From: Lacticaseibacillus paracasei subsp. paracasei
GTDB lineage: Bacteria; Bacillota; Bacilli; Lactobacillales; Lactobacillaceae
Length of the DNA: 64,000 nucleotides
NCBI RefSeq assembly: GCF_000829035.1
Contig: NZ_AP012541.1
Location: 2,108,001-2,172,000 of the forward strand
Direction: 5' to 3'
Shown one piece after another: positions 42,916-51,524 of the stretch. Under the pieces are notes generated by a model. The model was not told the DNA's origin. It saw only the letters and a program-made list of their open reading frames with translations, and did not search any database. The position numbers and the translations under genes are program-made. Position 1 is the first letter of the stretch. Every line of letters starts with the position of its first letter.

Positions 42916-42989
42916 TGAAAAAGTTGGGTTGGGGAAGGAATGAGTGGGTGGCTCATTTCTATGTTGTTAATACTACAAGCGATGTGTGA
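42915..42989 (+). CDS. Short peptide frame, 24 codons
   Basis: ATG with GGAGG 7 bases upstream opens a 24-codon frame (starts MKKLGWGRNEW, ends NTTSDV) and a TGA. The peptide is basic at the start with two Trp and an aromatic middle. The next gene is convergent, so it is not a leader for a downstream gene. It could be a signalling or membrane-active peptide, or chance. The strong ribosome site is the main support. Confidence 0.4.
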   Translation: MKKLGWGRNEWVAHFYVVNTTSDV

Positions 42990-43046
42990 AATTTTTGTGA
43001 TGGTAAATGGGTCTTTATGTTAAGTCTGTTGATTAAAATCATCTGC

Positions 43047-43922
43047 TCACGACAGCGGTTTAGGCAGAAATTCTGCCCGATAATCATGAACGTATTGCTC
43101 AAAGCTGATTGCTGGGCGCCCGAGAACATTTGGCAATGTTGTCGTAACCGTTTTGGCGTTACCTAACTGGGTGATCAAGTAAAGCATCACCATGACATTG
43201 ACATAGTTCTTCGGTAGCCCGCGTTGCAGCATGACCTTGCGAAAACGCCACAAACTCGGCTTGCTATAGGTGATCGGCACACCGAGTTCCATCGTCATGA
43301 TCTGAGCAGCATCGGCGTAGGTGAGCGCTTGGGCGCCGGTAATGTCGAGCTTTTGGCCAATATATGCCGGATCGCGCAGGACAACCGCAGCAGTCGCGCC
43401 GATATCACGGGTATCAATGAAACTAGTGCGAGCATGCCCAGCAGGCACAAACAGATCGCGATGGCCGACGATATCAGCTTGGTGGGTGGTATTCAAATTT
43501 TGCATAAAGAAACTTGGGCGAATGAAAGTATAAGGCAAACCGAGTTCAACAATCCGTTTTTCGATTTGATGATGCGGCGTCATTGGATTATGCGCCACCC
43601 CAAGTAGTGACACAAAAACAACTTGCTTCACATGTCGAGCCACCAAGGCATCGAGAAAAGGATACATATCCTCTTTGGGCTTAGCCAATTGTGGCGGCCG
43701 AACGAAGAAGACCTTGTCGATGTCAGCTAAGGCTTGCTCGAAAGTGGCAGGATCGAGAAAGTCAAACCGGCGTACTTGAACCTTCAGCCCGCTTAACGCC
43801 TGTTTGGCATGTTCCGAATTGTGCACACCAGCAAATAGGTGAACATCTGGATCATCTTGCAAGTCGCGGATCAGCGGTTGACCGATATTGCCAGTAGCAC
43901 CAATCACTAATAGATTTGTCAA
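43047..43922 (-). CDS. NmrA/SDR-type NAD(P)-binding oxidoreductase
   Basis: 291 residues. Rossmann motif LVIGATGNIGQPL at the N-terminus and FVSLLGVAHNP / PYTFIRPSFFMQNL, as in the NmrA-like atypical short-chain dehydrogenases (quinone oxidoreductase QOR2-like). The usual YxxxK is not evident, so a redox-sensing or quinone-reducing role is more likely than classical dehydrogenase chemistry. The start is TTG at 43922 with AAGGAG upstream. Separated from cfa by a terminator. Confidence 0.85.
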   Translation of the reverse strand: MTNLLVIGATGNIGQPLIRDLQDDPDVHLFAGVHNSEHAKQALSGLKVQVRRFDFLDPATFEQALADIDKVFFVRPPQLAKPKEDMYPFLDALVARHVKQVVFVSLLGVAHNPMTPHHQIEKRIVELGLPYTFIRPSFFMQNLNTTHQADIVGHRDLFVPAGHARTSFIDTRDIGATAAVVLRDPAYIGQKLDITGAQALTYADAAQIMTMELGVPITYSKPSLWRFRKVMLQRGLPKNYVNVMVMLYLITQLGNAKTVTTTLPNVLGRPAISFEQYVHDYRAEFLPKPLS

Positions 43923-43941
43923 TAACTTTCTCCTTATAAAG

Positions 43942-43968
43942 AAAAAGTGCCTGAACAGGCACTTTTTT
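43942..43968. terminator. Terminator between cfa and the NmrA-like gene
   Basis: AAAAAGTGCCTG-AA-CAGGCACTTTTTT, a perfect hairpin with T runs in both directions. Confidence 0.92.
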
Positions 43969-44002
43969 AATCTCGATCACCGCTTAATTATCGCGGTTGA
44001 CC

Positions 44003-45184
44003 CTATTCATACATATAAGCACGGGTTGCCGGCAGATCTTTTCCAGACGGCCCCTTGCTGATCAAATACTGCATCACGTCAATGTTGCCAGATTCAAAGC
44101 TGGCAGCGGCCGCCTGCAGATAAACATCCCACATCCGCGTAAATTCGTAACCGAATTTTTGCTGAATCGGATTGCGATGATTATTGAAATTGGTATCCCA
44201 AATCTCAAGTGTGTGTTGATAATGACGCCGCAGTGGTTCAAGATCTGCAACTTGCATGCCAGCATCGACAATGTGATTAAGGTTTTCCGACATCCCGGGC
44301 ACATAACCATCCGGGAAAATGTATTTGTTGATCCATGCGTTTACCGCGCCGCCTTGTTGTCGCGTGATGCCGTGAATCAGTGCCACACCGTCATCTTTTA
44401 GCAACTTAGCGACATCTTTAAAGTAGCCTTCTAGATTTTCCTTGCCGACATGTTCAAACATGCCAACTGATGTGATGTAATCAAATGGCTCGCGATTCAG
44501 TTCGCGATAATCCATATACAGCACCTCAGCAACATCGGATAGATGTTCTGATTCAATCCGATCCGAAACCAGTTTAAACTGTTCCTTGCTCAAGGTGATG
44601 CCGACGACCTTCAAGTGATAGGTCTTAGCTGCGCGTAACATCAACGTACCCCAGCCGCAGCCAATATCTAGCAATGTCCGCCCCGGCTGTGGATTAAGTT
44701 TCCGCAAAATATGATCAATTTTATTTAATTGGGCGGTTTCTAGATCGTCACTCCAGTCCTCAAAGTAGGCACAGGAATAAGTTAAAGTCGGATCCAACCA
44801 CAGTTTATAAAAATCATTGCCAAGATCGTAGTGAGAATGAATGTCTTCTTTTGACTTATGTTCAGTATGACTTTGCTTCGGGAGAAAGCGCATGAGTTTC
44901 TTGTTGCGCATAAAACTGCCCGCATTCGCATAAGCCGCCGCGATTAATTGTTGCAATGGCCGTGTGCCGCCAAGCACTTCAATGTCGCCACGCATATAAG
45001 CCTCACCCAGTGCCAACGATGCATTTTTCAGCAAATCACGGACCGGAATGGCCTTTTTCATTTTAATCGTGATCGTTGGCTCACCTGTACCATACGTTTC
45101 TTCCGTATGATCCCAGTAGTCCACGCGAACCGGAATATTGAAAGAGTGACTGAACATGGTATGATAAAACTTTTTTTCAAGCAT
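44003..45184 (-). CDS. cfa: Cyclopropane-fatty-acyl-phospholipid synthase
   Basis: 393 residues, the usual size. It transfers a methylene group from S-adenosylmethionine to double bonds of membrane phospholipid acyl chains and forms lactobacillic acid, which hardens membranes against acid. Signatures: [24 protein letters not shown], the SAM site [10 protein letters not shown] near 171, [14 protein letters not shown] and the C-terminal FEIWDTNF-like segment ([12 protein letters not shown]). ATG with GGAGG upstream, and TATAAT at 45217-45222 as -10. It lies next to the fatty-acid operon on the same strand but behind that operon's terminator. Confidence 0.95.
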   Translation of the reverse strand: MLEKKFYHTMFSHSFNIPVRVDYWDHTEETYGTGEPTITIKMKKAIPVRDLLKNASLALGEAYMRGDIEVLGGTRPLQQLIAAAYANAGSFMRNKKLMRFLPKQSHTEHKSKEDIHSHYDLGNDFYKLWLDPTLTYSCAYFEDWSDDLETAQLNKIDHILRKLNPQPGRTLLDIGCGWGTLMLRAAKTYHLKVVGITLSKEQFKLVSDRIESEHLSDVAEVLYMDYRELNREPFDYITSVGMFEHVGKENLEGYFKDVAKLLKDDGVALIHGITRQQGGAVNAWINKYIFPDGYVPGMSENLNHIVDAGMQVADLEPLRRHYQHTLEIWDTNFNNHRNPIQQKFGYEFTRMWDVYLQAAAASFESGNIDVMQYLISKGPSGKDLPATRAYMYE

Positions 45185-45216
45185 GATGGCCTCCGTTTTG
45201 AGAAGTTACAAGAAGA

Positions 45217-45222
45217 ATTATA
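45217..45222 (-). promoter_or_regulatory. -10 element of cfa
   Basis: Perfect TATAAT on the minus strand, 33 bases upstream of the cfa start. The -35 region is only T-rich. Confidence 0.4.
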
Positions 45223-45240
45223 CGGCTTTTTAACCAAAGA

Positions 45241-45272
45241 AAAAACACCGCCGTGAAAATGGACGGTGTGTA
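45241..45272 (-). terminator. Terminator of the fatty-acid synthesis operon
   Basis: On the minus strand ACACCGTCC ... GGCGGTGT followed by six T residues, just after accA. Confidence 0.8.
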
Positions 45273-45283
45273 GCCGTTTTCAT

Positions 45284-46057
45284 TTAAAATTTTCGAAAAC
45301 GCTGCTGTCGCTTGGCAATCAGTGCCTGCGGATCAGTAGCAACTAATTCTGCGAGCTTGGGCTTGATCGCTGCCTTCAACGTCGTCGCGAAAGTCGTACC
45401 GGTATCCGGAATAATGCGATCACAGACCGCTTTAGCCAATAAATCTTGCGGGGTCAGTTGCATGACCGCGGCCGCCTCTTTAGCACGGCTGGCATCCTTC
45501 CACAAAATAGCCGCAAAACCTTCTGGGGATAGAATGCTATACATGCTCTTGTCCGTCATCCAGACCTCATCCCCAAACGCCAAAGCCAAGGCACCGCCTG
45601 ACCCGCCTTCACCGATCAAAATCGCAAGAATCGGCGTTGGGAGATCAGCACAGGTGGATAACAAATCAGCAATAGCGGCGCCTTGGCCATTGGCCTCCGC
45701 CTCTTTGCCGGGATATGCGCCGGGGGTGTTAATGAGCGTGACAATCGGTCGATGAAACTTGGCTGCCTGCTTCATTAACCGTAGCGCCTTACGATAACCC
45801 CAAGGCTCAGGACTGCCAAAATGCGTCTGCAATCGCTCCGTTAAGTCTTGCCCTTTATCCGTTGCAATCACGGTCACGGCTTGCTGATCAAGCCAGCCAA
45901 TGCCGCCAATGACAGCCGGATCATCATGACTTGAGCGATCACCGTGAAATTCATGGAAGTTTGTCACCAACCCGTTAATCAGTTCCCGCGTGCGATATGG
46001 TCGTGGTGCTCTGGCTGCTTGAACTGTCCCATACGCTAGCGTTTCTTTATCCGTCAT
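45284..46057 (-). CDS. accA: Acetyl-CoA carboxylase carboxyltransferase alpha subunit
   Basis: 257 residues, a short form usual in lactobacilli. Carboxyltransferase signatures GDRSSHDDPAVIGGIG, TLINTPGAYPGKEAEANGQG and GEGGSGGALALAFGDEVWM. With AccD it moves the carboxyl group from biotin to acetyl-CoA to give malonyl-CoA. Last gene of the operon. ATG with AAGGGAGG upstream. A 152-base gap separates it from accD, longer than elsewhere in the operon, with no recognised element in it. Confidence 0.96.
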   Translation of the reverse strand: MTDKETLAYGTVQAARAPRPYRTRELINGLVTNFHEFHGDRSSHDDPAVIGGIGWLDQQAVTVIATDKGQDLTERLQTHFGSPEPWGYRKALRLMKQAAKFHRPIVTLINTPGAYPGKEAEANGQGAAIADLLSTCADLPTPILAILIGEGGSGGALALAFGDEVWMTDKSMYSILSPEGFAAILWKDASRAKEAAAVMQLTPQDLLAKAVCDRIIPDTGTTFATTLKAAIKPKLAELVATDPQALIAKRQQRFRKF

Positions 46058-46209
46058 GCTTGAAAGCCTCCCTTATTGCTGCAACTGTATGCCTGTCAAT
46101 GTGTTTGTCAGACGGCTACGCGTGATATGAAGAACGCTAGGCAAATTGATCCAAGATGGCAATCAATCCGTCTAGCGTCGCGTCACCATGCCTCATCAAA
46201 TGTCACTGC

Positions 46210-47025
46210 TCAGGCTGTGTGCAACGCCAACAAATCCCCTAAATAACTAGGCTGATCCTGCCGCTGTATCACTGCATCAATAAAACCGCTTTGCAAAAGG
46301 GTTTCTGCTCGCTGAAAGTTTTGCGGCAGCTTTTGGTTAATCGTTTGTTCAATCACCCGCCGACCTGCAAAACCAATCAAACTGTGCGGTTCTGCCAACG
46401 TGATATCACCTTGCATCGCAAAACTCGCGGTTACGCCGCCCATTGTTGGATCGGTCAAGACACTGATGAATAACAAGCCTGCATTGCTGTGCGCTTTAAC
46501 TGCGGCACTTACTTTGGCCATTTGCATCAGCGAATGAATACCTTCCTGCATCCGCGCACCACCGCTAGCGCAGAAAAGAACAACTGCTAAATTAGCGCTG
46601 GTTGCTTTTTCAAATAACCGAGTCAACCGTTCGCCAGTCACAGTTCCAAGTGAACCCATCATGAACTTTGGATCCATGATACCAAGCGCACAGCTTTGAC
46701 CACCAATCGTCGCCTGACCTGTCCACACACTGTCCTTCAAACCAGTAGCAGCCTGGCCTGCTGCCAATTTCTCGGTATATCCCGGGAAATCCAGCGGGTC
46801 CGACGTCACCAGATCGGCATCCCATTCTTCTGTTGCTGTCGCGATAAGTGACAGTCGTTTTTTAGCAGTGATTCGAAAGCCGTAGTGGCAGTGCGGGCAA
46901 ACTTGAGCATTGCCCAAACTCTCACGATAGCTGCCTTGCTTACAATACGGACATTGAATCCACAAGTTTTCGGGTAAGGCTGCCTCACGAGCAAGTGCTT
47001 CTTGGGTCAGTTGTGGTTGTGACAT
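46210..47025 (-). CDS. accD: Acetyl-CoA carboxylase carboxyltransferase beta subunit
   Basis: 271 residues. N-terminal zinc ribbon CPYC-x16-CPHC (residues 25-47), then the crotonase-like core with SGGARMQEGIHSLMQMAK and LTDPTMGGVTASFAM and the oxyanion region IGFAGRRVIEQT. Partner of AccA. ATG with AAGGAAGG upstream. The ribosome site follows directly after a family C repeat that fills the gap to accC. Confidence 0.96.
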   Translation of the reverse strand: MSQPQLTQEALAREAALPENLWIQCPYCKQGSYRESLGNAQVCPHCHYGFRITAKKRLSLIATATEEWDADLVTSDPLDFPGYTEKLAAGQAATGLKDSVWTGQATIGGQSCALGIMDPKFMMGSLGTVTGERLTRLFEKATSANLAVVLFCASGGARMQEGIHSLMQMAKVSAAVKAHSNAGLLFISVLTDPTMGGVTASFAMQGDITLAEPHSLIGFAGRRVIEQTINQKLPQNFQRAETLLQSGFIDAVIQRQDQPSYLGDLLALHTA

Positions 47026-47044
47026 GCAGTATCCTTCCTTTCAA

Positions 47045-47162
47045 AACGCGTTTGCCACCCCAGAAACCTGCATGTAGGGACCTTGGTCGCAATGGCCCAA
47101 AACCGGCCATCACGCCCAAGGCCGCTTACACTCCGGTTTCTAAACGGGCTGGTTCGCGCTCT
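47045..47162 (-). repeat. Repeat family C, copy C3, between accC and accD
   Basis: About 118 bases, read on the minus strand from GAGCGCGAACCAGCCCGTTT to GGGGTGGCAAACGCGTT. The two halves are imperfect inverted repeats around TGATGGCCGGTTTTGGGCCA. Its first 20 bases are the last codons and the stop of accC (stop at 47140-47142), and its end lies 4-5 bases before the accD ribosome site. Confidence 0.85.
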
Positions 47163-48504
47163 GCCATTTTGGTAAAAAGTCGCGATTGAGATAGGCCGTA
47201 TCGGCTTTGCCGGCCAGAACAGTCGGTGCTTGGAATAACGCCAGCGCAAAATCCCGGTTGGTTTTGACACCTTCCACATGCAATTCAATCAGTGCACGAT
47301 GGATTTTCGCTAAGGCCTCGTCACGGGTTCGCCCATGGACAATGAGTTTAGCAATCATGGCATCATAATAGGGGCTGATCTTATCGCCAGGCGCAACGCC
47401 GGTGTCAACCCGCAACCCCATGCCGCCCGTTGGAAAGCGCAGTTGTTCAAGGGTGCCAACGTCTGGTCGAAAATCATGATAAGGATCTTCCGCGTTTAAC
47501 CGGCATTCAATCGCAACTCCTGATGGTTCAGGTGTCGTTAATGCCACTTCATCGCCAGCTGCAACTCGTAGTTGAGCTTGGACCAAATCAACACCGGTCA
47601 CCATTTCTGTAATTGGATGCTCGACCTGAATACGCGTATTCATTTCCATGAAATAAAAATGATGCTGCTGATCCATCAAGAACTCAATGGTACCAGCATT
47701 GAGATAATCGACTCCTTCAGCAATGGTCGCAGCGAGGTGAAGTAACTTTCTGCGTTCAGGTGACGTCAAGACTGGACATGGACTTTCTTCGACCATCTTT
47801 TGACTGTGACGTTGCAAGCTGCAATCTCGTTCTGGGAAAACACTGGTATGCCCGTGCATGTCGCGTAAAACCTGAACTTCGACGTGTTTGGCAGGGACAA
47901 TGACTTTTTCAAGATACATCGTCGGATCGCCAAACGCCGCTTGAGCCTCCGCTTGGGCCCCCGCGAATTCAGCCTTCAATGCAGCAGCATCCGTTAATTT
48001 GCGAATACCTTTGCCGCCTCCGCCTGCGCTGGCTTTGAGCATCAATGGATAACCAATGGCCTCCCCTGCTGCCAGCGCGGTTTCAACGTCCTGTAAAGGA
48101 TGACTGCCTGGAATCACGGGTACGCCTAAGTCAATCATCGTTTGTCGAGCAACGGCTTTGTCGCCCATTTGATCAATGGCAGTCGGTTTTGGCCCGATAA
48201 AGGCCAATCCGGCATCGGTTACGAGTTTCGCAAACTCGGCATTTTCCGATAAGAAGCCGAACCCGGGGTGCACTGCCTCGGCACCGCTCAAAATAGCGGC
48301 ACTGACAACATTGCGCATATTCAGATAAGAGTCGGCCGCCCGCGGTCCGCCAATACAGATGGCTTCATCTGCAAGGGTGACATGCAGGCTGTGACGATCA
48401 GCGTTTGAGAACACCGCCACAGAGGTGATGCCCATTTCGCGCAAGGTCTGGATAATCCGGACCGCAATTTCGCCACGGTTGGCAACGAGTACTTTTTTGA
48501 ACAA
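47140..48504 (-). CDS. accC: Biotin carboxylase subunit of acetyl-CoA carboxylase
   Basis: 454 residues. ATP-grasp enzyme that carboxylates biotin on AccB. Signatures: VANRGEIAVRII at the N-terminus, the ATP loop KASAGGGGKGIR, FMEMNTRIQVEHPITE (catalytic and metal Glu residues) and the C-terminal GVKTNRDFAL. The start is TTG at 48504 with GAGGAAGTGG upstream. The last seven residues (QSANQPV) and the stop come from a family C repeat, so the natural C-terminus was replaced by the insertion. Confidence 0.96.
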   Translation of the reverse strand: MFKKVLVANRGEIAVRIIQTLREMGITSVAVFSNADRHSLHVTLADEAICIGGPRAADSYLNMRNVVSAAILSGAEAVHPGFGFLSENAEFAKLVTDAGLAFIGPKPTAIDQMGDKAVARQTMIDLGVPVIPGSHPLQDVETALAAGEAIGYPLMLKASAGGGGKGIRKLTDAAALKAEFAGAQAEAQAAFGDPTMYLEKVIVPAKHVEVQVLRDMHGHTSVFPERDCSLQRHSQKMVEESPCPVLTSPERRKLLHLAATIAEGVDYLNAGTIEFLMDQQHHFYFMEMNTRIQVEHPITEMVTGVDLVQAQLRVAAGDEVALTTPEPSGVAIECRLNAEDPYHDFRPDVGTLEQLRFPTGGMGLRVDTGVAPGDKISPYYDAMIAKLIVHGRTRDEALAKIHRALIELHVEGVKTNRDFALALFQAPTVLAGKADTAYLNRDFLPKWQSANQPV

Positions 48505-48544
48505 AGTTCCACTTCCTCACACAAATCTGGTTTCAATGGCAGTT

Positions 48545-48985
48545 TCAGCCAATAGCAAAAACTAAATCCGCACTGCTGGCCATGTTTTCGCCAACATAAA
48601 TTTTGCCTTTGCCCAAACCTGCATTGTCAATCAGTTTCTCCAAGGTCACTTCAATCCGCAGCACGTCGCCTGGACGCACCATGTGGCGGAACTTGGCCTT
48701 CTTAATGCCGCCAAGGTAGGCTGTCTTTCCTTTGAAGTCCGGCATCGAAAGCAATGCAATCGCGCCAGCCTGCGCCATGGCTTCAATCTGCAACACACCA
48801 GGGAAAATTGGATTACCAGGAAAGTGTCCCTGAAAAATCTGTTCGTTAATTGAAACATTCTTTTGTGCCACTACGGATTCACCGGGCTTAAGATCCAAGA
48901 CCCGGTCGACCATTAACATCGGATAGCGATGCGGCAAAATGGCCTGAATTTCTTGTGCTTCAAGTGTTTTCTTGGTTTCGAGCAT
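48545..48985 (-). CDS. fabZ: 3-hydroxyacyl-ACP dehydratase FabZ
   Basis: 146 residues, hot-dog fold. It has both catalytic positions: the His in GHFPGNPIFPGV and the Glu in QIEAMAQAGA. LPHRYPMLMVDRVL is the usual N-terminal signature. It dehydrates 3-hydroxyacyl-ACP in each elongation cycle. ATG with AAAAGGAGGG upstream, right after a family C repeat. It is the canonical member here, in contrast to the second FabZ-like gene at 55332. Confidence 0.96.
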   Translation of the reverse strand: MLETKKTLEAQEIQAILPHRYPMLMVDRVLDLKPGESVVAQKNVSINEQIFQGHFPGNPIFPGVLQIEAMAQAGAIALLSMPDFKGKTAYLGGIKKAKFRHMVRPGDVLRIEVTLEKLIDNAGLGKGKIYVGENMASSADLVFAIG

Positions 48986-49000
48986 AATGCCCTCCTTTTA

Positions 49001-49107
49001 AACGCGTTCTCCAGCCTAGAAACCTACGTATAAGAGCCCTGAACGCAATGCCATCAGGTTCAGACCCGCGTACACACCGATTTCTAAGCGCTCCTACTCA
49101 CGCTCTG
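49001..49107 (-). repeat. Repeat family C, copy C4, between accB and fabZ
   Basis: Read on the minus strand from AGAGCGTGAGTAGGAGCGCT to GAGAACGCGTTTAAAAGGAGG. It is slightly shorter than C3. It contains the last codons and stop of accB (GCG TGA) at one end and touches the fabZ ribosome site at the other. Confidence 0.82.
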
Positions 49108-49547
49108 TCTTCTTCAATTGTGACTAATGCCTGATCATATTCAACGAGGCTTTCATTGTCGACGTTAATCGCCTTGAGTGTGCCGCTGACGGTGCTTTTG
49201 ATTTCGTTCATCATTTTCATCGATTCAATGATACAGACCACATCGCCTTTGTTAACGTGCGCGCCGACTTCAAAGTACGGATCAGCGTCAGGTTTAGGGG
49301 AAAGATAGACAATACCGACCAATGGCGCCTTAATCGCGGTGCCTGTCGGAGCTTCTGGTTCAGCTGGCACCGCCGTTTCCGGGGTTACCGGTTGACTAGG
49401 CACTGTTGCCTGAGTATTAACAATTGGCGCCGGAGCCGCACTTGCTTTGACCAGATGCAAAGAATCGTTGCCAAGCGTCAGCTCTAATTCATGCAAAGAA
49501 CTTTGCTCCAACTGTTTGATCAGGACTTCAATCATTTCGGTGTCCAT
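49098..49547 (-). CDS. accB: Biotin carboxyl carrier protein
   Basis: 149 residues. The C-terminal biotinyl domain has the attachment motif ESMKMMNEI, with Lys as the biotin site, preceded by APLVGIVYLSPKPDADPYFEVG. An Ala/Pro-rich linker (about 40-75) joins it to the N-terminal helix. The start at 49547 (MDTEMIEV) has GGTGG 9 bases upstream; a GTG four codons earlier overlaps the fabF stop. The last codons lie in a family C repeat. Confidence 0.95.
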   Translation of the reverse strand: MDTEMIEVLIKQLEQSSLHELELTLGNDSLHLVKASAAPAPIVNTQATVPSQPVTPETAVPAEPEAPTGTAIKAPLVGIVYLSPKPDADPYFEVGAHVNKGDVVCIIESMKMMNEIKSTVSGTLKAINVDNESLVEYDQALVTIEEDRA

Positions 49548-49552
49548 GATGC

Positions 49553-50773
49553 TCACCACCTTTTGAAGGCCAAGACCGCATTATGCCCGCCGAAACCAAA
49601 GGAATTGCTAAGTGCATAGTCAACTTCGACATCGCGATTAGCGGCATCCACCAAGGTGACTGGGCATTCAGGATCTTGCTCAGCATCACCGACATTGATC
49701 GGCAATTTACCTTCGTGCAACGCACTAATCGTCATGATCGCTTCAATCGCACCAGCCGCACCCAGTAAATGACCAGTCAAAGCCTTGGTGGAACTCACCA
49801 AAACATCGTCGCCGAAAAGATCGTGGATCGCCTTGCTTTCCATGGCATCATTAGCCTTGGTCGCCGTGCCATGTGCATTGATATAGCCGACATCACTTGG
49901 CGCAATCCCAGCTTCTTCAATCGCCAGTTCCATTGCCCGTGCCGCTTGATGGCCGCTTGGATCAGGCGCCGTCATATGATAAGCGTCGCTCGTAGCACCA
50001 TAACCAACAACTTCGCCTAAAATGTTGGCACCCCGTTGCTGCGCATGTTCGAGGCTTTCCAAGATAATCGCACCGCCACCTTCGCCGAGGACAAAACCGC
50101 TGCGATCAGCCGCAAATGGCAAACTTGCTTTGGCCGGATCGGCAGCCTTGGATAAGGCAGACAGGGCTGCAAAACCAGCAATACCGATTTCGTTAACAGA
50201 AGCCTCGGCACCACCTGTAATCACAACATCGGCTTTACCACTTTGAATCCGCATGGCTGCTTCGCCAATGGCATTCGTGGCTGAAGCACACGCAGTCACA
50301 ACAACATAGCTCGGTCCGTGCGCGCCAAAGTACTGAGAAATTGTCCCGGCGACCATGTTGCTAATCGCTTCAGGCACAAACAGTGGACTTACCCGATCAG
50401 GACCTTTGGCATTCATTTTTGTGACTTGTTCCTGAATGGTTGTCAAGCCACCAATACCTGAGCCAAAAATGACAGCCATTCGTTCAGAATCAACATCATC
50501 TTTAGTTAAACCTGACTGTTCATATGCCTCGATTGCACTGTAAAGGCCATATTGCGTGAAAAGATCCAGCCGTTTGCTCAGCCGTTTTTCCATTCGCACT
50601 TCAGGTTTAAAACCTTCGACCTCACCAGCGACTGTGATCCCGGTCTTCTCGGCATCAAACTTAGTGATTGGCCGAATACCAATCTTGCCAGCATCCATCG
50701 TTGCCACTGTTTCGGCAACTGAATGACCCAGCGGATTCACAGTACCCATTCCGGTTACGACTACTCGTTGCAA
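49553..50773 (-). CDS. fabF: 3-oxoacyl-ACP synthase II
   Basis: 406 residues from TTG at 50773, which has GGAGG 7 bases upstream. Two ATG codons slightly upstream (50779, 50791) lack spacing or a ribosome site, but the exact start is uncertain by a few codons. The condensing enzyme triad is present: Cys in VVTACASATNAI, His in NAHGTATKANDAMESKAI and His in STKALTGHLLGAAG. It extends acyl-ACP by malonyl-ACP condensation and influences chain length at low temperature. Confidence 0.95.
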   Translation of the reverse strand: MQRVVVTGMGTVNPLGHSVAETVATMDAGKIGIRPITKFDAEKTGITVAGEVEGFKPEVRMEKRLSKRLDLFTQYGLYSAIEAYEQSGLTKDDVDSERMAVIFGSGIGGLTTIQEQVTKMNAKGPDRVSPLFVPEAISNMVAGTISQYFGAHGPSYVVVTACASATNAIGEAAMRIQSGKADVVITGGAEASVNEIGIAGFAALSALSKAADPAKASLPFAADRSGFVLGEGGGAIILESLEHAQQRGANILGEVVGYGATSDAYHMTAPDPSGHQAARAMELAIEEAGIAPSDVGYINAHGTATKANDAMESKAIHDLFGDDVLVSSTKALTGHLLGAAGAIEAIMTISALHEGKLPINVGDAEQDPECPVTLVDAANRDVEVDYALSNSFGFGGHNAVLAFKRW

Positions 50774-50795
50774 TGTCATTCCTCCGTTCATGTAC

Positions 50796-51524
50796 TTAGC
50801 CTAATCCACCAGCAACAGTTAATGTTTGCCCGGTTATGTAGGCATTTTCGACCAGAAAACGGGCCGCATGCGCAATTTCCTCAGGTTGACCGAATCGCTT
50901 TAACGGAATCTCCGCCAAAATCTGATCCTGACTAGCCTGACTCAGCGCTGCGGTCATATCGGTAGCAACCATGCCAGGTGCGATCGCATTGACTCGCACG
51001 CCACGCATGGCACCTTCTCGTGCTAATGTTTTGGTCAGACCAATGATGCCCGCTTTACTAGCTGCATAATTGGCTTGACCGATGTTCCCGGTCAACCCCA
51101 CTACACTGGCAAGATTGATAATGACACCAGTGCGTGCCTTCAGCATTTTTTTGAATACTGGCTGACTCACATAGAAAGTCCCATCTAAGTTGACGCTGAC
51201 AACCCGGGCAAAATCTTCCGGTTTCATCCGCATGGCCAACATGTCACTGGTGATCCCAGCATTGTTGACTAAAATATCGGCACTGCCAAACTTGTCCAGA
51301 GCGGTTGCCACCAGCTGCTGACCGGTTGCTGGATCGTCAACATTGCCAAGGACAGTGACGACGCCATGACCAAAGGCTTCAAGCTCTTTGATCAACTCAG
51401 TGGGAAATTCGTGGCGAGCGTTTAAAACAAGATTTGCGCCCGCTTCAGCAAAGTTTCGGGCGATCGCTTCGCCGATGCCTCGTGAAGCACCAGTGATGAT
51501 CGCGGTTTTATCAGTTAATTTCAA
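50796..51524 (-). CDS. fabG: 3-oxoacyl-ACP reductase
   Basis: 242 residues, classical short-chain dehydrogenase. NADPH site TGASRGIGEAIA, NNAG motif (LVNNAGITSDM) and catalytic Ser-Tyr-Lys (NLASVVG, YAASKAG). Reduces 3-oxoacyl-ACP. The start is TTG overlapping the fabD stop as TTGA, with GGAGTGAAGG upstream. Confidence 0.96.
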   Translation of the reverse strand: MKLTDKTAIITGASRGIGEAIARNFAEAGANLVLNARHEFPTELIKELEAFGHGVVTVLGNVDDPATGQQLVATALDKFGSADILVNNAGITSDMLAMRMKPEDFARVVSVNLDGTFYVSQPVFKKMLKARTGVIINLASVVGLTGNIGQANYAASKAGIIGLTKTLAREGAMRGVRVNAIAPGMVATDMTAALSQASQDQILAEIPLKRFGQPEEIAHAARFLVENAYITGQTLTVAGGLG

